A DNA stretch of 64,000 bases. Origin: JBGNFV01 sp049645705 (lineage in GTDB: Bacteria > Bacteroidota > Bacteroidia > Cytophagales > Cyclobacteriaceae). The stretch spans positions 62,001 through 126,000 of the forward strand of contig JBARUK010000068.1 of NCBI GenBank assembly GCA_049645705.1, given 5' to 3'. Below, piece by piece: positions 1-8,451 of this stretch. Position 1 is the first letter of the stretch. Every line of letters begins with the position of its first letter. Made by a program: the position numbers and the translations under genes. Under the pieces are notes generated by a model. That model had not been told where the DNA came from and did no database searches. It saw only the letters and a list, made by a program, of their open reading frames with translations.

Positions 1-37
1 TAAGGATAAAACTGACTGCAAAACTACCAGATGATAA

Positions 38-184
38 TTAGTGGTGACGGCAGGCACACTGAGTAGCAACCAGGAAAGAGACACAAAATGCCGACCCTCC
101 TTTTACTATCACTTTGTCTTCTGCTTTAACGCCTGTAACGAAGCTTTCAACTTTCAGCTTTTCGATGTTTAGTTTCTTTTTCAT
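38..184 (-). CDS. Lanthipeptide precursor, pinensin-type leader (48 aa)
   Basis: Short ORF translated by eye from the complement strand, ATG at 184 and TAA at 40-38. The leader (residues 1-30) begins MKKKLNIEKLKVESFVTG, is Lys/Glu rich and ends in Gly29-Gly30. The core is SAFCVSFLVATQCACRHH, with Cys34, Cys43, Cys45 and possible dehydration sites Ser31, Ser36, Thr41. The leader pattern (K-L-N-[IL], then V-x-S-F-x-T, then GG) recurs in two other small genes of this window. It matches what is known of pinensin-family class I lanthipeptide precursors of Bacteroidota. A Bacteroidota -7 box (TATATTTG, complement of 254-261) lies 70 bases upstream; I see no good -33 box. The modification enzymes are not in the window and could lie beyond its left edge. 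Product identity is inferred from leader resemblance only. Confidence 0.72.
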   Translation of the reverse strand: MKKKLNIEKLKVESFVTGVKAEDKVIVKGGSAFCVSFLVATQCACRHH

Positions 185-340
185 AAGAATTATAATAGAA
201 ATGTATCCCTACTCTATTGTATTAGGCTTTTCGGGAATCGCCTTAGTTCAATTCAAATATACGAAGAAAAAGTAAATGATTTAACGCGTAAGCCTGTTAA
301 CTAAAAAGTAGATGATCTTCCAGCAGATCGGGGGGCGTAA

Positions 341-371
341 TTGAAATTCTCCTCAATTGGCCTTATTTTTG
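341..371 (+). promoter_or_regulatory. Bacteroidota-type promoter for the redoxin gene
   Basis: TTG at 341-343, a 20-base spacer, then TATTTTTG at 364-371, which fits TAnnTTTG. The predicted transcript start is only about 10 bases before the ATG at 388/391, so the leader would be very short. Confidence 0.4.
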
Positions 372-387
372 AGAGAGTCCTTGTATA

Positions 388-909
388 ATGATGACCTATC
401 TGACCCGTATTTGCCTTATCCTGTTTTGTGGCACTATGCTCACAGCAGCCAGACCGGCCCAGGAGCCGAAAGGGGAGGTCTATGTCTTTCTCTTTTCAGA
501 ATGTCCTATCAGTCAGAAATACATTCCTGTCATCAATGAGCTAAATGAAAAGTATCCTGACATAGCATTTACCGGCATATTTACCGGATGGGACAAGCCG
601 AAGGACGTTGAAGCCTTTAAGCAAAAGTACGGGGTCAGGTTCGGGACTATACTAGACAAGGGAAATAAGATGGTGGAAATGCTGGACGCAACCACTACCC
701 CGGAGGTGTTCCTTTTTGATAATGACATGGCTACCCTGTACCGTGGCCAGATAGATAACTGGTACTATGCCCTGGGCAAGTACCGTAGCCATACGACCCG
801 CCACTACCTGGACGAAGCTATTGATGCTTACCTGAAGGGTGAGATCATACAGACGGTCCGTACCAAGCCGGTAGGATGCCTAATCGAAAGAAACAGCGTA
901 TGCGAATAA
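388..909 (+). CDS. Secreted thioredoxin-fold (redoxin) protein
   Basis: 173 residues with an N-terminal signal peptide (residues 1-22, ending near TAARPAQ) followed by a thioredoxin-like fold. The active-site position reads S38?-free FSEC39-P-I-S42, so it is a CxxS rather than CxxC centre, as in peroxiredoxin-related and heme-lyase-associated redoxins. The segment around TTPEVFLF supplies the cis-Pro of the fold, and the C-terminus carries PVGCLI, a conserved ending of this subgroup. It overlaps the next gene by 10 bases, so the two are surely one operon. Pairing of such a redoxin with a c-type cytochrome/copper protein is common in Bacteroidota and Planctomycetota. A role in periplasmic redox or copper handling is inference; the exact substrate is unknown. 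Confidence 0.7.
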   Translation: MMTYLTRICLILFCGTMLTAARPAQEPKGEVYVFLFSECPISQKYIPVINELNEKYPDIAFTGIFTGWDKPKDVEAFKQKYGVRFGTILDKGNKMVEMLDATTTPEVFLFDNDMATLYRGQIDNWYYALGKYRSHTTRHYLDEAIDAYLKGEIIQTVRTKPVGCLIERNSVCE

Positions 910-2174
910 CATCCGGCGGCATACTGGTATGCCTATTTCTACTGTGTAGCCTTACGGGTTCCTTTGCCCAGGATGAGGTACTTACATACCATAAGGACAT
1001 TGAGCCCATCATCGTAAAGAACTGTGTGCCGTGCCACAGGCAGGGACAGGCCGCGCCATTTACCCTTACCAGCTTTCAGGATGTGTATAAGCGTGCTGAC
1101 TTTATCAAGCATGCAGTAGAGACCCGGTACATGCCGCCCTGGTTTGCCGACCCGGAATTCCGCTCATTTAAGAACGAGCGCATCCTCAGCGATGAAGATA
1201 TCAACACTATAAGCCGCTGGGTAGCCAGCGGTAAAAAGCGTGGCAAACCGGTAGAGCATCCGGCACTCGAAACCCTGGCCGAAAGCTATCCGGATCCGGA
1301 CCTGGTGGTTCCTATGAACCAGACTTTTACTATTCCCGGAGATAATGCGGAGCACTTCCGCATATTCGTAATGCCTACCAACCTGTCTGAAGAAGTGTAT
1401 GTAAAGGGCATTGACTACATACCGGGCAACCGCCGCTATACTCACCACTCCCGCATGATGATCGACACCACCAACTCTATACGTGAGGATGACGGTATTG
1501 AGATAGGTGAGCAAAGTGTCTTTGAAAGTTCTGACGTACGCCTGTACGACTACTTTTACCATGGCTGGGTACCGGGCAACTTTCCGGTGATGTACCCGGA
1601 CGGCATAGCCAAAAGACTCCCGGACTCCAGTGACCTGGTTATGAATGTGCATTACTCCCCTACGCCGGTAGAGGAAACGGATAATGCACGGGTGGCTTTC
1701 TACCTGACCACCGAAAAGCCTGACCGGCTGGCTAAGACATTCATCTTAAAAGAAGATAATATCTCTAATGGCCCCCTTACTATTGCTGCCGGAGAGAAAA
1801 AGACCTTCTACCTGCGCTCACCTACGCTAAAGCAGGACATCAGCCTGATGAGTCTGCTGCCCCACATGCACCTGCTGGGTAAGACGTTCCGTGCCTTTGC
1901 GATAACGCCTGATTCGGAAGTTATTCCTCTCTTGAAAATCGATGACTGGGACTTCAACTGGCAAATGACCTACCAGTTTCACAAGATGCTCCGCATACCT
2001 GCCGGATCGGTGATCTACGCCGAGGCCACCTACGACAATACGGAAGAGAATCCCCGTAACCCAAGCTACCCGCCGGTAAATGTGGGCTACGGCTGGGGCA
2101 CAAAAGATGAGATGTTTGAGCTGATCCTGCAGTACGTTCCCTACCGCGAGGGCGATGAGGATATAGAACTTTGA
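900..2174 (+). CDS. Cytochrome c / PHM-like copper monooxygenase fusion protein
   Basis: An ATG at 876 would also be in frame, but the ATG at 900 directly begins a signal peptide (MRITSGGILVCLFLLCSLTG, cleavage near SFAQ), so 900 is preferred. Numbering from the 876 start: a heme c motif CVPCH at 50-54 is followed by a domain resembling peptidylglycine/dopamine hydroxylases. All expected copper ligands are visible: His190-His191 and His259 for one copper, His330-x-His332 and Met413 (in DEMFE) for the other. This suggests a periplasmic oxidoreductase in which the heme domain feeds electrons to a two-copper centre. The natural substrate cannot be read from sequence. Overlap with the upstream redoxin indicates co-expression. 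The family is usually annotated only as cytochrome c or ascorbate-dependent monooxygenase. Confidence 0.72.
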   Translation: MRITSGGILVCLFLLCSLTGSFAQDEVLTYHKDIEPIIVKNCVPCHRQGQAAPFTLTSFQDVYKRADFIKHAVETRYMPPWFADPEFRSFKNERILSDEDINTISRWVASGKKRGKPVEHPALETLAESYPDPDLVVPMNQTFTIPGDNAEHFRIFVMPTNLSEEVYVKGIDYIPGNRRYTHHSRMMIDTTNSIREDDGIEIGEQSVFESSDVRLYDYFYHGWVPGNFPVMYPDGIAKRLPDSSDLVMNVHYSPTPVEETDNARVAFYLTTEKPDRLAKTFILKEDNISNGPLTIAAGEKKTFYLRSPTLKQDISLMSLLPHMHLLGKTFRAFAITPDSEVIPLLKIDDWDFNWQMTYQFHKMLRIPAGSVIYAEATYDNTEENPRNPSYPPVNVGYGWGTKDEMFELILQYVPYREGDEDIEL

Positions 2175-2281
2175 TCAAACAAAGCGTTTTCTCGATCGTA
2201 AAAACTATATTCGTTTAATAAAACTTTTTTAAAACTGCATGTTTGTGCCGAACCAAGATGGCACAGTATAGTTTTTAGCTC

Positions 2282-5200
2282 ATGCTTATGACCTATTTCT
2301 ACCGTTTTGTGCTGTCGGCAATACTGACAGGCTTAGCTTTTTTGTTTACTCCAGCCACCGTTCACGCGCAGGATGCTGCCGATAGTCTCACATTTACCGT
2401 ATTTCTGATAGGCGATACGGGTGCCCCCACCCTGCCGGGTGCCAGGGAAACACTGGAAAAGATGCGCGAGCAGTTATTAGAAGCCGGCGAAAAGAGTGCC
2501 GTGGTGTACCTGGGGGACAACATTTACCCATATGGCCTTCCTGACAAAAATGATCCGCTGTATGAGGTAGAGGCCCAGAAGATCATTATCCAGATGGACC
2601 TGCTGAAAGGTTACGACGGACAGGTATACTTCATTCCGGGCAACCATGACTGGCGACAGGGAAAATCAGGCGGCCTTGACCGGGTGCGCAACCAGGAGAG
2701 ACTGGTAGAATCATACCTTGAGAACGAAGAAGCATTTATTCCCGACGAAGGCTGTCCCGGCCCGGTGGTTAAATATCTTTCCGATGATGTCATCCTCATA
2801 GCCGTAGATACGCACTACTTTCTCCATAAAGGGGAAGTACCTACCAAAGAAGATGGCTGCGAGTATACTACTCTGGATGAGGTACTCACCCAGATCCATG
2901 ACATAATGCAGCGTAACCAGGATAAGAAGATCATTGTGGCTACGCACCACCCCTTCTTCAGTGCAGGACCTCACGGAGGGCATATGACCTGGAAGCAGCA
3001 CATCTTTCCCCTCACAGACCTGGACCCTAACCTTTACATTCCTATTCCGGTCATAGGATCTATCTATCCACTGTATCGCTCCCTGCTGGGCGATGTGCAG
3101 GATATGCCCAATCCCCGCTACTCACAAATGCGAAACGCATTTGTCAGCTTATTAAGTAACTACCCAAATACTGTACATGCGGCAGGTCACGAGCATATGC
3201 TGCAGTATTATTACGAAGATAGTGTTCACTACGTAGTAAGCGGATCAGGTGCCAAGACAGCTACTGTTATGCGCGAGGGAGGGAAATTCCTGGCTAACCA
3301 GAACGGTTTTGTCCGCATGGACTACTACGCCGAGGGTGATGTAGACCTTACGTTTCATAGTATTAACAGTGATGAGCCCATCTACCAGGAGATCATCTTT
3401 AACAAACCCATTGACACAACTGCTGCCGCTGACTTTTCGTCAGGCTCTAAGCTTTTAGACTTTTCAGACAGTACGGTCGTAGTCACTGCCAGCGGTCAGT
3501 ATGGTGCCGGCAGTTTTCGACAGTGGCTTATGGGAGAAAACTATCGGGCAGAGTGGCAGCAGCCGGTCAAGGTACCTGTATTTGATATGGGTAAGGAAAA
3601 GGGTGGCCTGAAGATTGTAAAGCGTGGCGGCGGGCAGCAGACAAAGAGCCTGAGGCTGGAGGCTGATAATGGCAAGCAGTATAACCTTCGCAGTGTAGAA
3701 AAATACCCTGAGAATGCCATCCCTACCCCACTTCGCAAGACCTTTGCGGCAGATATAGTACAGGATCAGATCAGTGCCTCACACCCCTATGGTGCTGTTA
3801 TCATACCGCCGCTTGCAGATGCAGTAGGTGTGCTGCACACAAACCCTAGCATAGTCTTTCTGCCAGACGATCCGCGGCTGGGACCATACCGGCAGGACTT
3901 TGCCAATACCCTCGTACTGTACGAAGAGCGTCCTGATGAGGACTGGTCTGACCAGGCCAGCTTCGGATACAGCGAAGAACTGCTAAGTACCCGCTCAGTT
4001 ATCGAAGACATCCGGGATGACAATGACAACTATGTAGTGCAGGAGGAAGTACTACGAGCCAGGCTCTTCGACCTCATCATTGGTGACTGGGACAGACATG
4101 ACGACCAGTGGCGATGGGCTGAGTATAACCACGATGGTAAGGGCAAGCATTACGTACCTGTTCCCCGTGACAGGGATCAGGTTTTTTTTGTAAATGAGGG
4201 TTTCGTACCCAAACTCGCCAGCCGTAAATGGGCCATGCCCAAGATCGAAGGATTTGACTACGAGGTACGCTACCCGCCAGGGTTTATGTTCAATGCACGG
4301 TATTTTGACCGTTCTTTTCTGAATGAACTGGAAAGAGAAGACTGGGCAGCCTACTCTGACACGATCATGACCCGCCTTACAGATGAAAGTATAGAAGAGG
4401 CGGTCAGATCCTGGCCTGAAGAGATCTATGAGCTTTCCGGTGAGGAGATCGTCGCCAAGATGAAAAGCCGACGGGATAACCTGAAGGGCAATGCACTGAA
4501 GCACTACGAGTTTCTGGCCAAAGCAGTGGATATACCCGGCAGCGATAAGCACGAACACTTTATGGTGGAGCGCCGGGATGACGAGACTACCAGCGTAAAA
4601 GTATACAAGAGAAAAAAAGAAGAGGGTACCACTGACAAACTGGTATACGAGCGAACCTTTCAAAATGACATAACCAAAGAAATAAGACTGTACGGCCTGG
4701 ATGGCGAAGACCGCTTTGACATAAAAGGAGACGTAAAGAACGGGCCTGTAATACGGGTAGTTGGTGGTGCAGAAACCGACTCTATCCTGGTAGACAGTAA
4801 AGTCAGGGGCTGGCAGCGAAAGGTGAAAGTATACGATACTGAGTCTGGTGACAACTACCTGGAAGGAAACAGTGATACAAAAAACCGCATGAGTGACAGG
4901 CTCGATGTGAATGTCTATGATCGCAAAGCTTTCAAATACGACCAGTTGATCCCTTTGATATCACTCGAGTACAACCCGGATGATGGAATATTCCTTGGTG
5001 GCGGAGCCATATATACCAAGCATGGTTTCCGTCGTGAGCCCTATGCATCACGCAATCGCTTTTCTGCCAACTATGCGATAAACACGGGCTCATTTAATAT
5101 TAAGTATAAAGGAGAATTCAATCAGACAGTAGGATCGCTCGATCTGGTAGCCAATGCGAATATCAGAGCCCCGCGCTTTGTTAATAACTTTTTCGGCCTG

Positions 5201-5989
5201 GGAAATGATTCGGAAAACGGAGAAGACGAGTTGGGTATCAACTACTATCGCGTAAGGTATGAATGGTGGGACTTCGGGGTACAGCTCAGGAAGCGATTCG
5301 GTTTTAGCGAGATAAGCCTTGGCCCTATATACGAAGGGGTAGAAATAGAAGAGACTGGCGGCAGGTTCATCACTGAAATACCCCCCGGCGATCTTGACCT
5401 GGATGAAGATCTTTTTGGTCACCGGGCATATGCCGGTATGAATGCCCGCTATGAGATAGACCTCAGGGACAATGACATAATACCCAAGAGGGGCTTGTAC
5501 TGGAATGTAGAAGGCCGTGCTATGGAAGGGATCAACAGCCTGAGCGAATCTTATGGCGTGATCAGTACCGATCTGCGCTTTTACAACACATTCAGAAAGC
5601 CATTTAGCTTTACGTTAGCCACTCGTTTTGGTGGTGGTATCACTATGGGTGACTTTCCCTTCTTCCAGGCCAGAAAGCTGGGAGGCACGGAAAACCTAAG
5701 GGGATACCGCATGACCCGATTCTACGGCAACAGCTCTGTGTATAATAACACCGAGCTCAGGGTTCATCTGGTAAATTTCCAGACCTACCTTTTTCCCGGA
5801 CAACTGGGCCTGATTGCCTTTCATGATGTAGGGCGGGTATGGCTGGACGGTGAGTCATCTGACACATGGCACACCGGCTATGGTGGCGGTATATACCTCG
5901 CTCCCATAGGCCGCTTTGTCGTATCTGTCATGGTCGGTGCATCCAAAGAAGATGTGCTTCCCCTGGTCAAATTCGGTTTCCAGTTCTGA
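2282..5989 (+). CDS. Metallophosphoesterase / kinase-like / outer-membrane barrel fusion (1235 aa)
   Basis: Signal peptide at residues 1-30 (cleavage near VHAQ). Residues 36-330 form a calcineurin-like metallophosphoesterase with GDTG (44-47), GDN (78-80), GNHDW (120-124), a THHPFF segment and a GHEH segment, which are the five usual metal-binding blocks. A middle part (about 480-780) contains GDWDRH at 601-606 and PRDRDQ at 628-633, reminiscent of the catalytic and metal loops of Fam20/CotH/HipA-like kinases. From about residue 900 on, the sequence is a beta-barrel of the Omp85/BamA-TamA type with alternating aromatic strands, ending in Phe1235, as outer membrane proteins do. The whole therefore looks like an outer-membrane protein with a large periplasmic or surface enzymatic part. 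The kinase comparison is my inference; the other two domains are secure. Confidence 0.8.
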   Translation: MLMTYFYRFVLSAILTGLAFLFTPATVHAQDAADSLTFTVFLIGDTGAPTLPGARETLEKMREQLLEAGEKSAVVYLGDNIYPYGLPDKNDPLYEVEAQKIIIQMDLLKGYDGQVYFIPGNHDWRQGKSGGLDRVRNQERLVESYLENEEAFIPDEGCPGPVVKYLSDDVILIAVDTHYFLHKGEVPTKEDGCEYTTLDEVLTQIHDIMQRNQDKKIIVATHHPFFSAGPHGGHMTWKQHIFPLTDLDPNLYIPIPVIGSIYPLYRSLLGDVQDMPNPRYSQMRNAFVSLLSNYPNTVHAAGHEHMLQYYYEDSVHYVVSGSGAKTATVMREGGKFLANQNGFVRMDYYAEGDVDLTFHSINSDEPIYQEIIFNKPIDTTAAADFSSGSKLLDFSDSTVVVTASGQYGAGSFRQWLMGENYRAEWQQPVKVPVFDMGKEKGGLKIVKRGGGQQTKSLRLEADNGKQYNLRSVEKYPENAIPTPLRKTFAADIVQDQISASHPYGAVIIPPLADAVGVLHTNPSIVFLPDDPRLGPYRQDFANTLVLYEERPDEDWSDQASFGYSEELLSTRSVIEDIRDDNDNYVVQEEVLRARLFDLIIGDWDRHDDQWRWAEYNHDGKGKHYVPVPRDRDQVFFVNEGFVPKLASRKWAMPKIEGFDYEVRYPPGFMFNARYFDRSFLNELEREDWAAYSDTIMTRLTDESIEEAVRSWPEEIYELSGEEIVAKMKSRRDNLKGNALKHYEFLAKAVDIPGSDKHEHFMVERRDDETTSVKVYKRKKEEGTTDKLVYERTFQNDITKEIRLYGLDGEDRFDIKGDVKNGPVIRVVGGAETDSILVDSKVRGWQRKVKVYDTESGDNYLEGNSDTKNRMSDRLDVNVYDRKAFKYDQLIPLISLEYNPDDGIFLGGGAIYTKHGFRREPYASRNRFSANYAINTGSFNIKYKGEFNQTVGSLDLVANANIRAPRFVNNFFGLGNDSENGEDELGINYYRVRYEWWDFGVQLRKRFGFSEISLGPIYEGVEIEETGGRFITEIPPGDLDLDEDLFGHRAYAGMNARYEIDLRDNDIIPKRGLYWNVEGRAMEGINSLSESYGVISTDLRFYNTFRKPFSFTLATRFGGGITMGDFPFFQARKLGGTENLRGYRMTRFYGNSSVYNNTELRVHLVNFQTYLFPGQLGLIAFHDVGRVWLDGESSDTWHTGYGGGIYLAPIGRFVVSVMVGASKEDVLPLVKFGFQF

Positions 5990-5990
5990 T

Positions 5991-6467
5991 CTAGTCCTGG
6001 TCTACCGGAATAGCATTTAACCCTACATTGCCGATAGCGAGTGTGGTCGTGTAGCCTGCACCTGCGTCCAGATGAACTTTGACATGTCCGTTAAAAGCAC
6101 GGGCATCGTCGAAGTTAAAGCTCTCCCCTTCCATGAGCTTTTCTATGATGGTGATGCTTTCTCCCGTATCACCATCTACCGGATTTAGCATAGCAGCCAT
6201 GAGAGTAGTCTCTTCTGTCGCTTCGCCATAATGTAGGTGAGCAGGGTGCTCCCCTCCCGGCACCGTGTTATCCAGGTCCAGCATGACCTCTACACCGCCT
6301 TCTTCCAGTCTGGTAAAAGTTACAGTACCCGCCGCATTGCTATTACTTCCCGGCTCCAGGCTATAAGTTACAAATGAAGGTAGGTCTGCAGTACCTTCAT
6401 CATCACTGTTACATCCGGCTACCATCACCGCCAGCAACATCAGTAAAATTATTCCAAACTGCTTCAT
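5991..6467 (-). CDS. Lipoprotein with CHRD/superoxide-dismutase-like His cluster
   Basis: 158 residues; lipoprotein signal with lipobox VAGC19, then an acidic linker. The mature part is a predicted all-beta domain with the cluster H74-x-x-H77-x-H79-Y-G, similar to the AHIHxG signature of CHRD and Cu/Zn-SOD-like domains, followed by a second FNGHVKVHL His segment. No complete metal site can be shown. It converges on the preceding giant gene, with one base between the stop codons and no terminator visible between them. The function is unknown; a surface or periplasmic lipoprotein is well supported. Confidence 0.65.
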   Translation of the reverse strand: MKQFGIILLMLLAVMVAGCNSDDEGTADLPSFVTYSLEPGSNSNAAGTVTFTRLEEGGVEVMLDLDNTVPGGEHPAHLHYGEATEETTLMAAMLNPVDGDTGESITIIEKLMEGESFNFDDARAFNGHVKVHLDAGAGYTTTLAIGNVGLNAIPVDQD

Positions 6468-6602
6468 AGTAATTCTGCTTATTTATTAGAGTAACGCGTA
6501 AACCGGGCCAATGATTTTTTAAACGTTGAAATCAGGTATTAATCTGATCATTGCTGAAATTCTTCTAACCCGTTGCCCGGTCAAACCTTTACTATATATC
6601 AC

Positions 6603-7070
6603 ATGACAACTTCCGCAGGCATACTCCTTTATAAGATCGAAAATTCTTCTTACCGGTTTCTCCTTGTTCATCCGGGAGGCCCCTACTTCCGGAAAAAAGA
6701 CAAAGGGTGGTGGACCATCCCTAAGGGAGAGCCGGAAGAAGGCGAAGAGCTTATAGAAACTGCCAAAAGGGAAATGGAAGAGGAGACGGGCATTGTTGTT
6801 TCAGACCCTACCCCCCTGGGTAGTATAAAGCAGAAAGGAGGCAAAACTGTCCATGCCTGGGCTGCCTCCGGCGATTGGGAACCGGAAGAAGGTCTGCCCG
6901 AAAACACTTTCGAGATAGAATGGCCGCCACGATCCGGCAAAAAGCAGGCTTTCCCGGAAGTAGACAAGGCAGCCTGGTTTACACTTGATGAGGCTAAAGA
7001 TCATATAAATAAGGCCCAGATCGAGCTTCTTATAAGGCTTGTAGAGAAGCTGAGTAAGTCTTCCGACTAA
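6603..7070 (+). CDS. Nudix hydrolase
   Basis: 155 residues from the ATG at 6603; a TTG at 6573 is also in frame but adds residues before the Nudix fold starts. The Nudix box is complete: Gly42, Glu48, Arg56-Glu57, Glu60-Glu61, Gly63-Ile64, with the spacing GX5EX7REUXEEXGU. The family hydrolyses a nucleoside diphosphate linked to another group and needs Mg. The local pattern (DKGWWTIPKGEPE before the box, AWFTLDEA near the end) is like the DR1025/Ap4A-type and NUDIX housekeeping hydrolases, but the substrate is not determined by sequence. It stands alone, 42 bases before the next gene on the same strand. Confidence 0.85.
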   Translation: MTTSAGILLYKIENSSYRFLLVHPGGPYFRKKDKGWWTIPKGEPEEGEELIETAKREMEEETGIVVSDPTPLGSIKQKGGKTVHAWAASGDWEPEEGLPENTFEIEWPPRSGKKQAFPEVDKAAWFTLDEAKDHINKAQIELLIRLVEKLSKSSD

Positions 7071-7111
7071 ATTCATGTGGAAAATCATCACCGAACCTCT
7101 ATTTTTGGCAG

Positions 7112-7915
7112 ATGAATAGCATTCTGACAAAACTCCTTTTGGCCTTCCTTCTTTTCTCAGTGACCTTTTCCTTCACCTCATGTGATAAAGAAAGTAAGGA
7201 TAGTTTGAGATCGCTTTTTATAAAAGATGCGGCTAAAGAACGACAAAAGGAAGAAGAGGAAAATGTCAATAAGGTTGTCGTGAAGATCAAGCGTAGGTCA
7301 GATGGCACCATGAAATCTAAGATCCGATACAAGGGCCGTATCAAAGATGGCCCGGCAGAAGACTATTACGAAAATGGAAAGTTGCGAACCTCTATCGAGT
7401 ACAAAGATGGTCTGCGACATGGGGAAGCAAAGCTCTACCACAAGAACGGTAAGCTCTACCGCATGACGGAATACAAGGACGATATGAAAAATGGCTTGGT
7501 CACCATATATCGTAAAGATGGCAACGTCAAAGCTACCATTCCTTATAAGAACGACGAGCCCGGTATAGGTACGCAGGAATACTATGTCAGCGGCAACCCT
7601 AAAACTGAGTACCCGGAGCTAAAGATCAATAAGATCAACAGACTGAAATCCGAAGGCCGGTATATGGTAGAGGTGGAACTGTCCGAAAAGGATCGAAATG
7701 CAGTATTTTACTCAGGTAAGCTGACCGACGGTAAGTACATAAACAATAACCTGGTTATGCTGGAAACGCCGGAAAAGGAAGTGGGTTTATTAGATATTTA
7801 TCTGCCGCCTGGTACCATGGTCAATGAGACGATCAATATCATAGCTGTTGCAGAAACAAGCATGGGAAACCCTTACATAGTACAGAAAGAGGTAAACATC
7901 AATATCAGTAATTGA
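7112..7915 (+). CDS. MORN-repeat (YwqK-like) lipoprotein
   Basis: 267 residues. Lipoprotein signal with Cys24 (FTSC), a charged Lys/Glu linker, then repeats of the MORN-variant type (Y-x-N-G-K-L, then Y-K-D-G-x-x-H-G) at about 80-170. These repeats are typical of the YwqK family and build a beta-hairpin solenoid. The C-terminal 90 residues are a separate beta-rich domain without a recognised motif. Such proteins are often annotated as antitoxin YwqK, but no toxin gene is next to it, so I would not assign that role. A bidirectional terminator follows the stop codon. Confidence 0.7.
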   Translation: MNSILTKLLLAFLLFSVTFSFTSCDKESKDSLRSLFIKDAAKERQKEEEENVNKVVVKIKRRSDGTMKSKIRYKGRIKDGPAEDYYENGKLRTSIEYKDGLRHGEAKLYHKNGKLYRMTEYKDDMKNGLVTIYRKDGNVKATIPYKNDEPGIGTQEYYVSGNPKTEYPELKINKINRLKSEGRYMVEVELSEKDRNAVFYSGKLTDGKYINNNLVMLETPEKEVGLLDIYLPPGTMVNETINIIAVAETSMGNPYIVQKEVNINISN

Positions 7916-7927
7916 TACGATATAAAA

Positions 7928-7949
7928 AAAGCCTGATTTCTCAGGCTTT
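7928..7949. terminator. Bidirectional Rho-independent terminator
   Basis: AAAGCCTGA and TCAGGCTTT flank a 4-base loop, with an A run on the left. It sits between the convergent MORN lipoprotein and RDD genes and overlaps the last codons of the RDD gene. Confidence 0.8.
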
Positions 7950-8330
7950 AATGACTACTGTTCCACCCCAGTTGTCTCCTATCCGCTTCCTGTTAGAACT
8001 AAATACAAGAAAAGCATCCAGGAACTGGAATACAGGTATAACAAGCGGTACATTTCGCAAAACGCTCGCCTTATAATTTCCTTTTAGTGATTCGCGGCTG
8101 GCTTCATCTACTACGCGTATGCCCATAGCCTGCTTGCCTAAACTTTGTCCTTCGAAGAAAGGAAGAGCGTCCCGGAGAAGAAAATAAGCGATTCCTAAAA
8201 GAGGTACAGCACTTAGTACCAACGCTATTGCTACATCTATCAATGTAGCGGCAAGCCGGGACGAATGTCCGGCCAGTAGACTCGGGCCTACCTGAGCATA
8301 AATGGCAGGATTAACTGATTCAGTGTTCAT
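7941..8330 (-). CDS. RDD family membrane protein
   Basis: 129 residues with two to three hydrophobic segments. The first segment contains SSRLAATLIDVAIAL, the Arg...Asp arrangement that gives the RDD family its name. A second diagnostic part is the GQSLGKQAMGIRVVD block, near-identical in form to the G-K-x-x-x-G-I-[RK]-V-V motif of this family. Many family members are uncharacterised; some act in Na+/H+ antiport or as companions of membrane proteases. A -7 box TACATTTG (complement of 8390-8397) lies 60 bases before the ATG without a clear -33 box. Confidence 0.85.
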   Translation of the reverse strand: MNTESVNPAIYAQVGPSLLAGHSSRLAATLIDVAIALVLSAVPLLGIAYFLLRDALPFFEGQSLGKQAMGIRVVDEASRESLKGNYKASVLRNVPLVIPVFQFLDAFLVFSSNRKRIGDNWGGTVVIKA

Positions 8331-8451
8331 ATAATGTGTTATTTAGGTACATATAGTTTTAACGCAATTTTCTTATTTTAGGTTTACTCCAAATGTAAGT
8401 AGCTATAAAATAAGTAATTACAGATTAACGGAGTCCTTTTCAGCCGCTATC

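Noticed and set aside
357..539. ORF overlapping the redoxin gene in another frame
   Set aside because: No family features; the frame at 388 has a signal peptide and redoxin motifs.
7100..7107. TATTTTTG promoter-like box before the MORN lipoprotein gene
   Set aside because: It ends 4 bases before the ATG, leaving no room for a leader, and no -33 element exists.
7112..7915. YwqK antitoxin of a toxin-antitoxin pair
   Set aside because: It is a lipoprotein and no toxin gene is adjacent.
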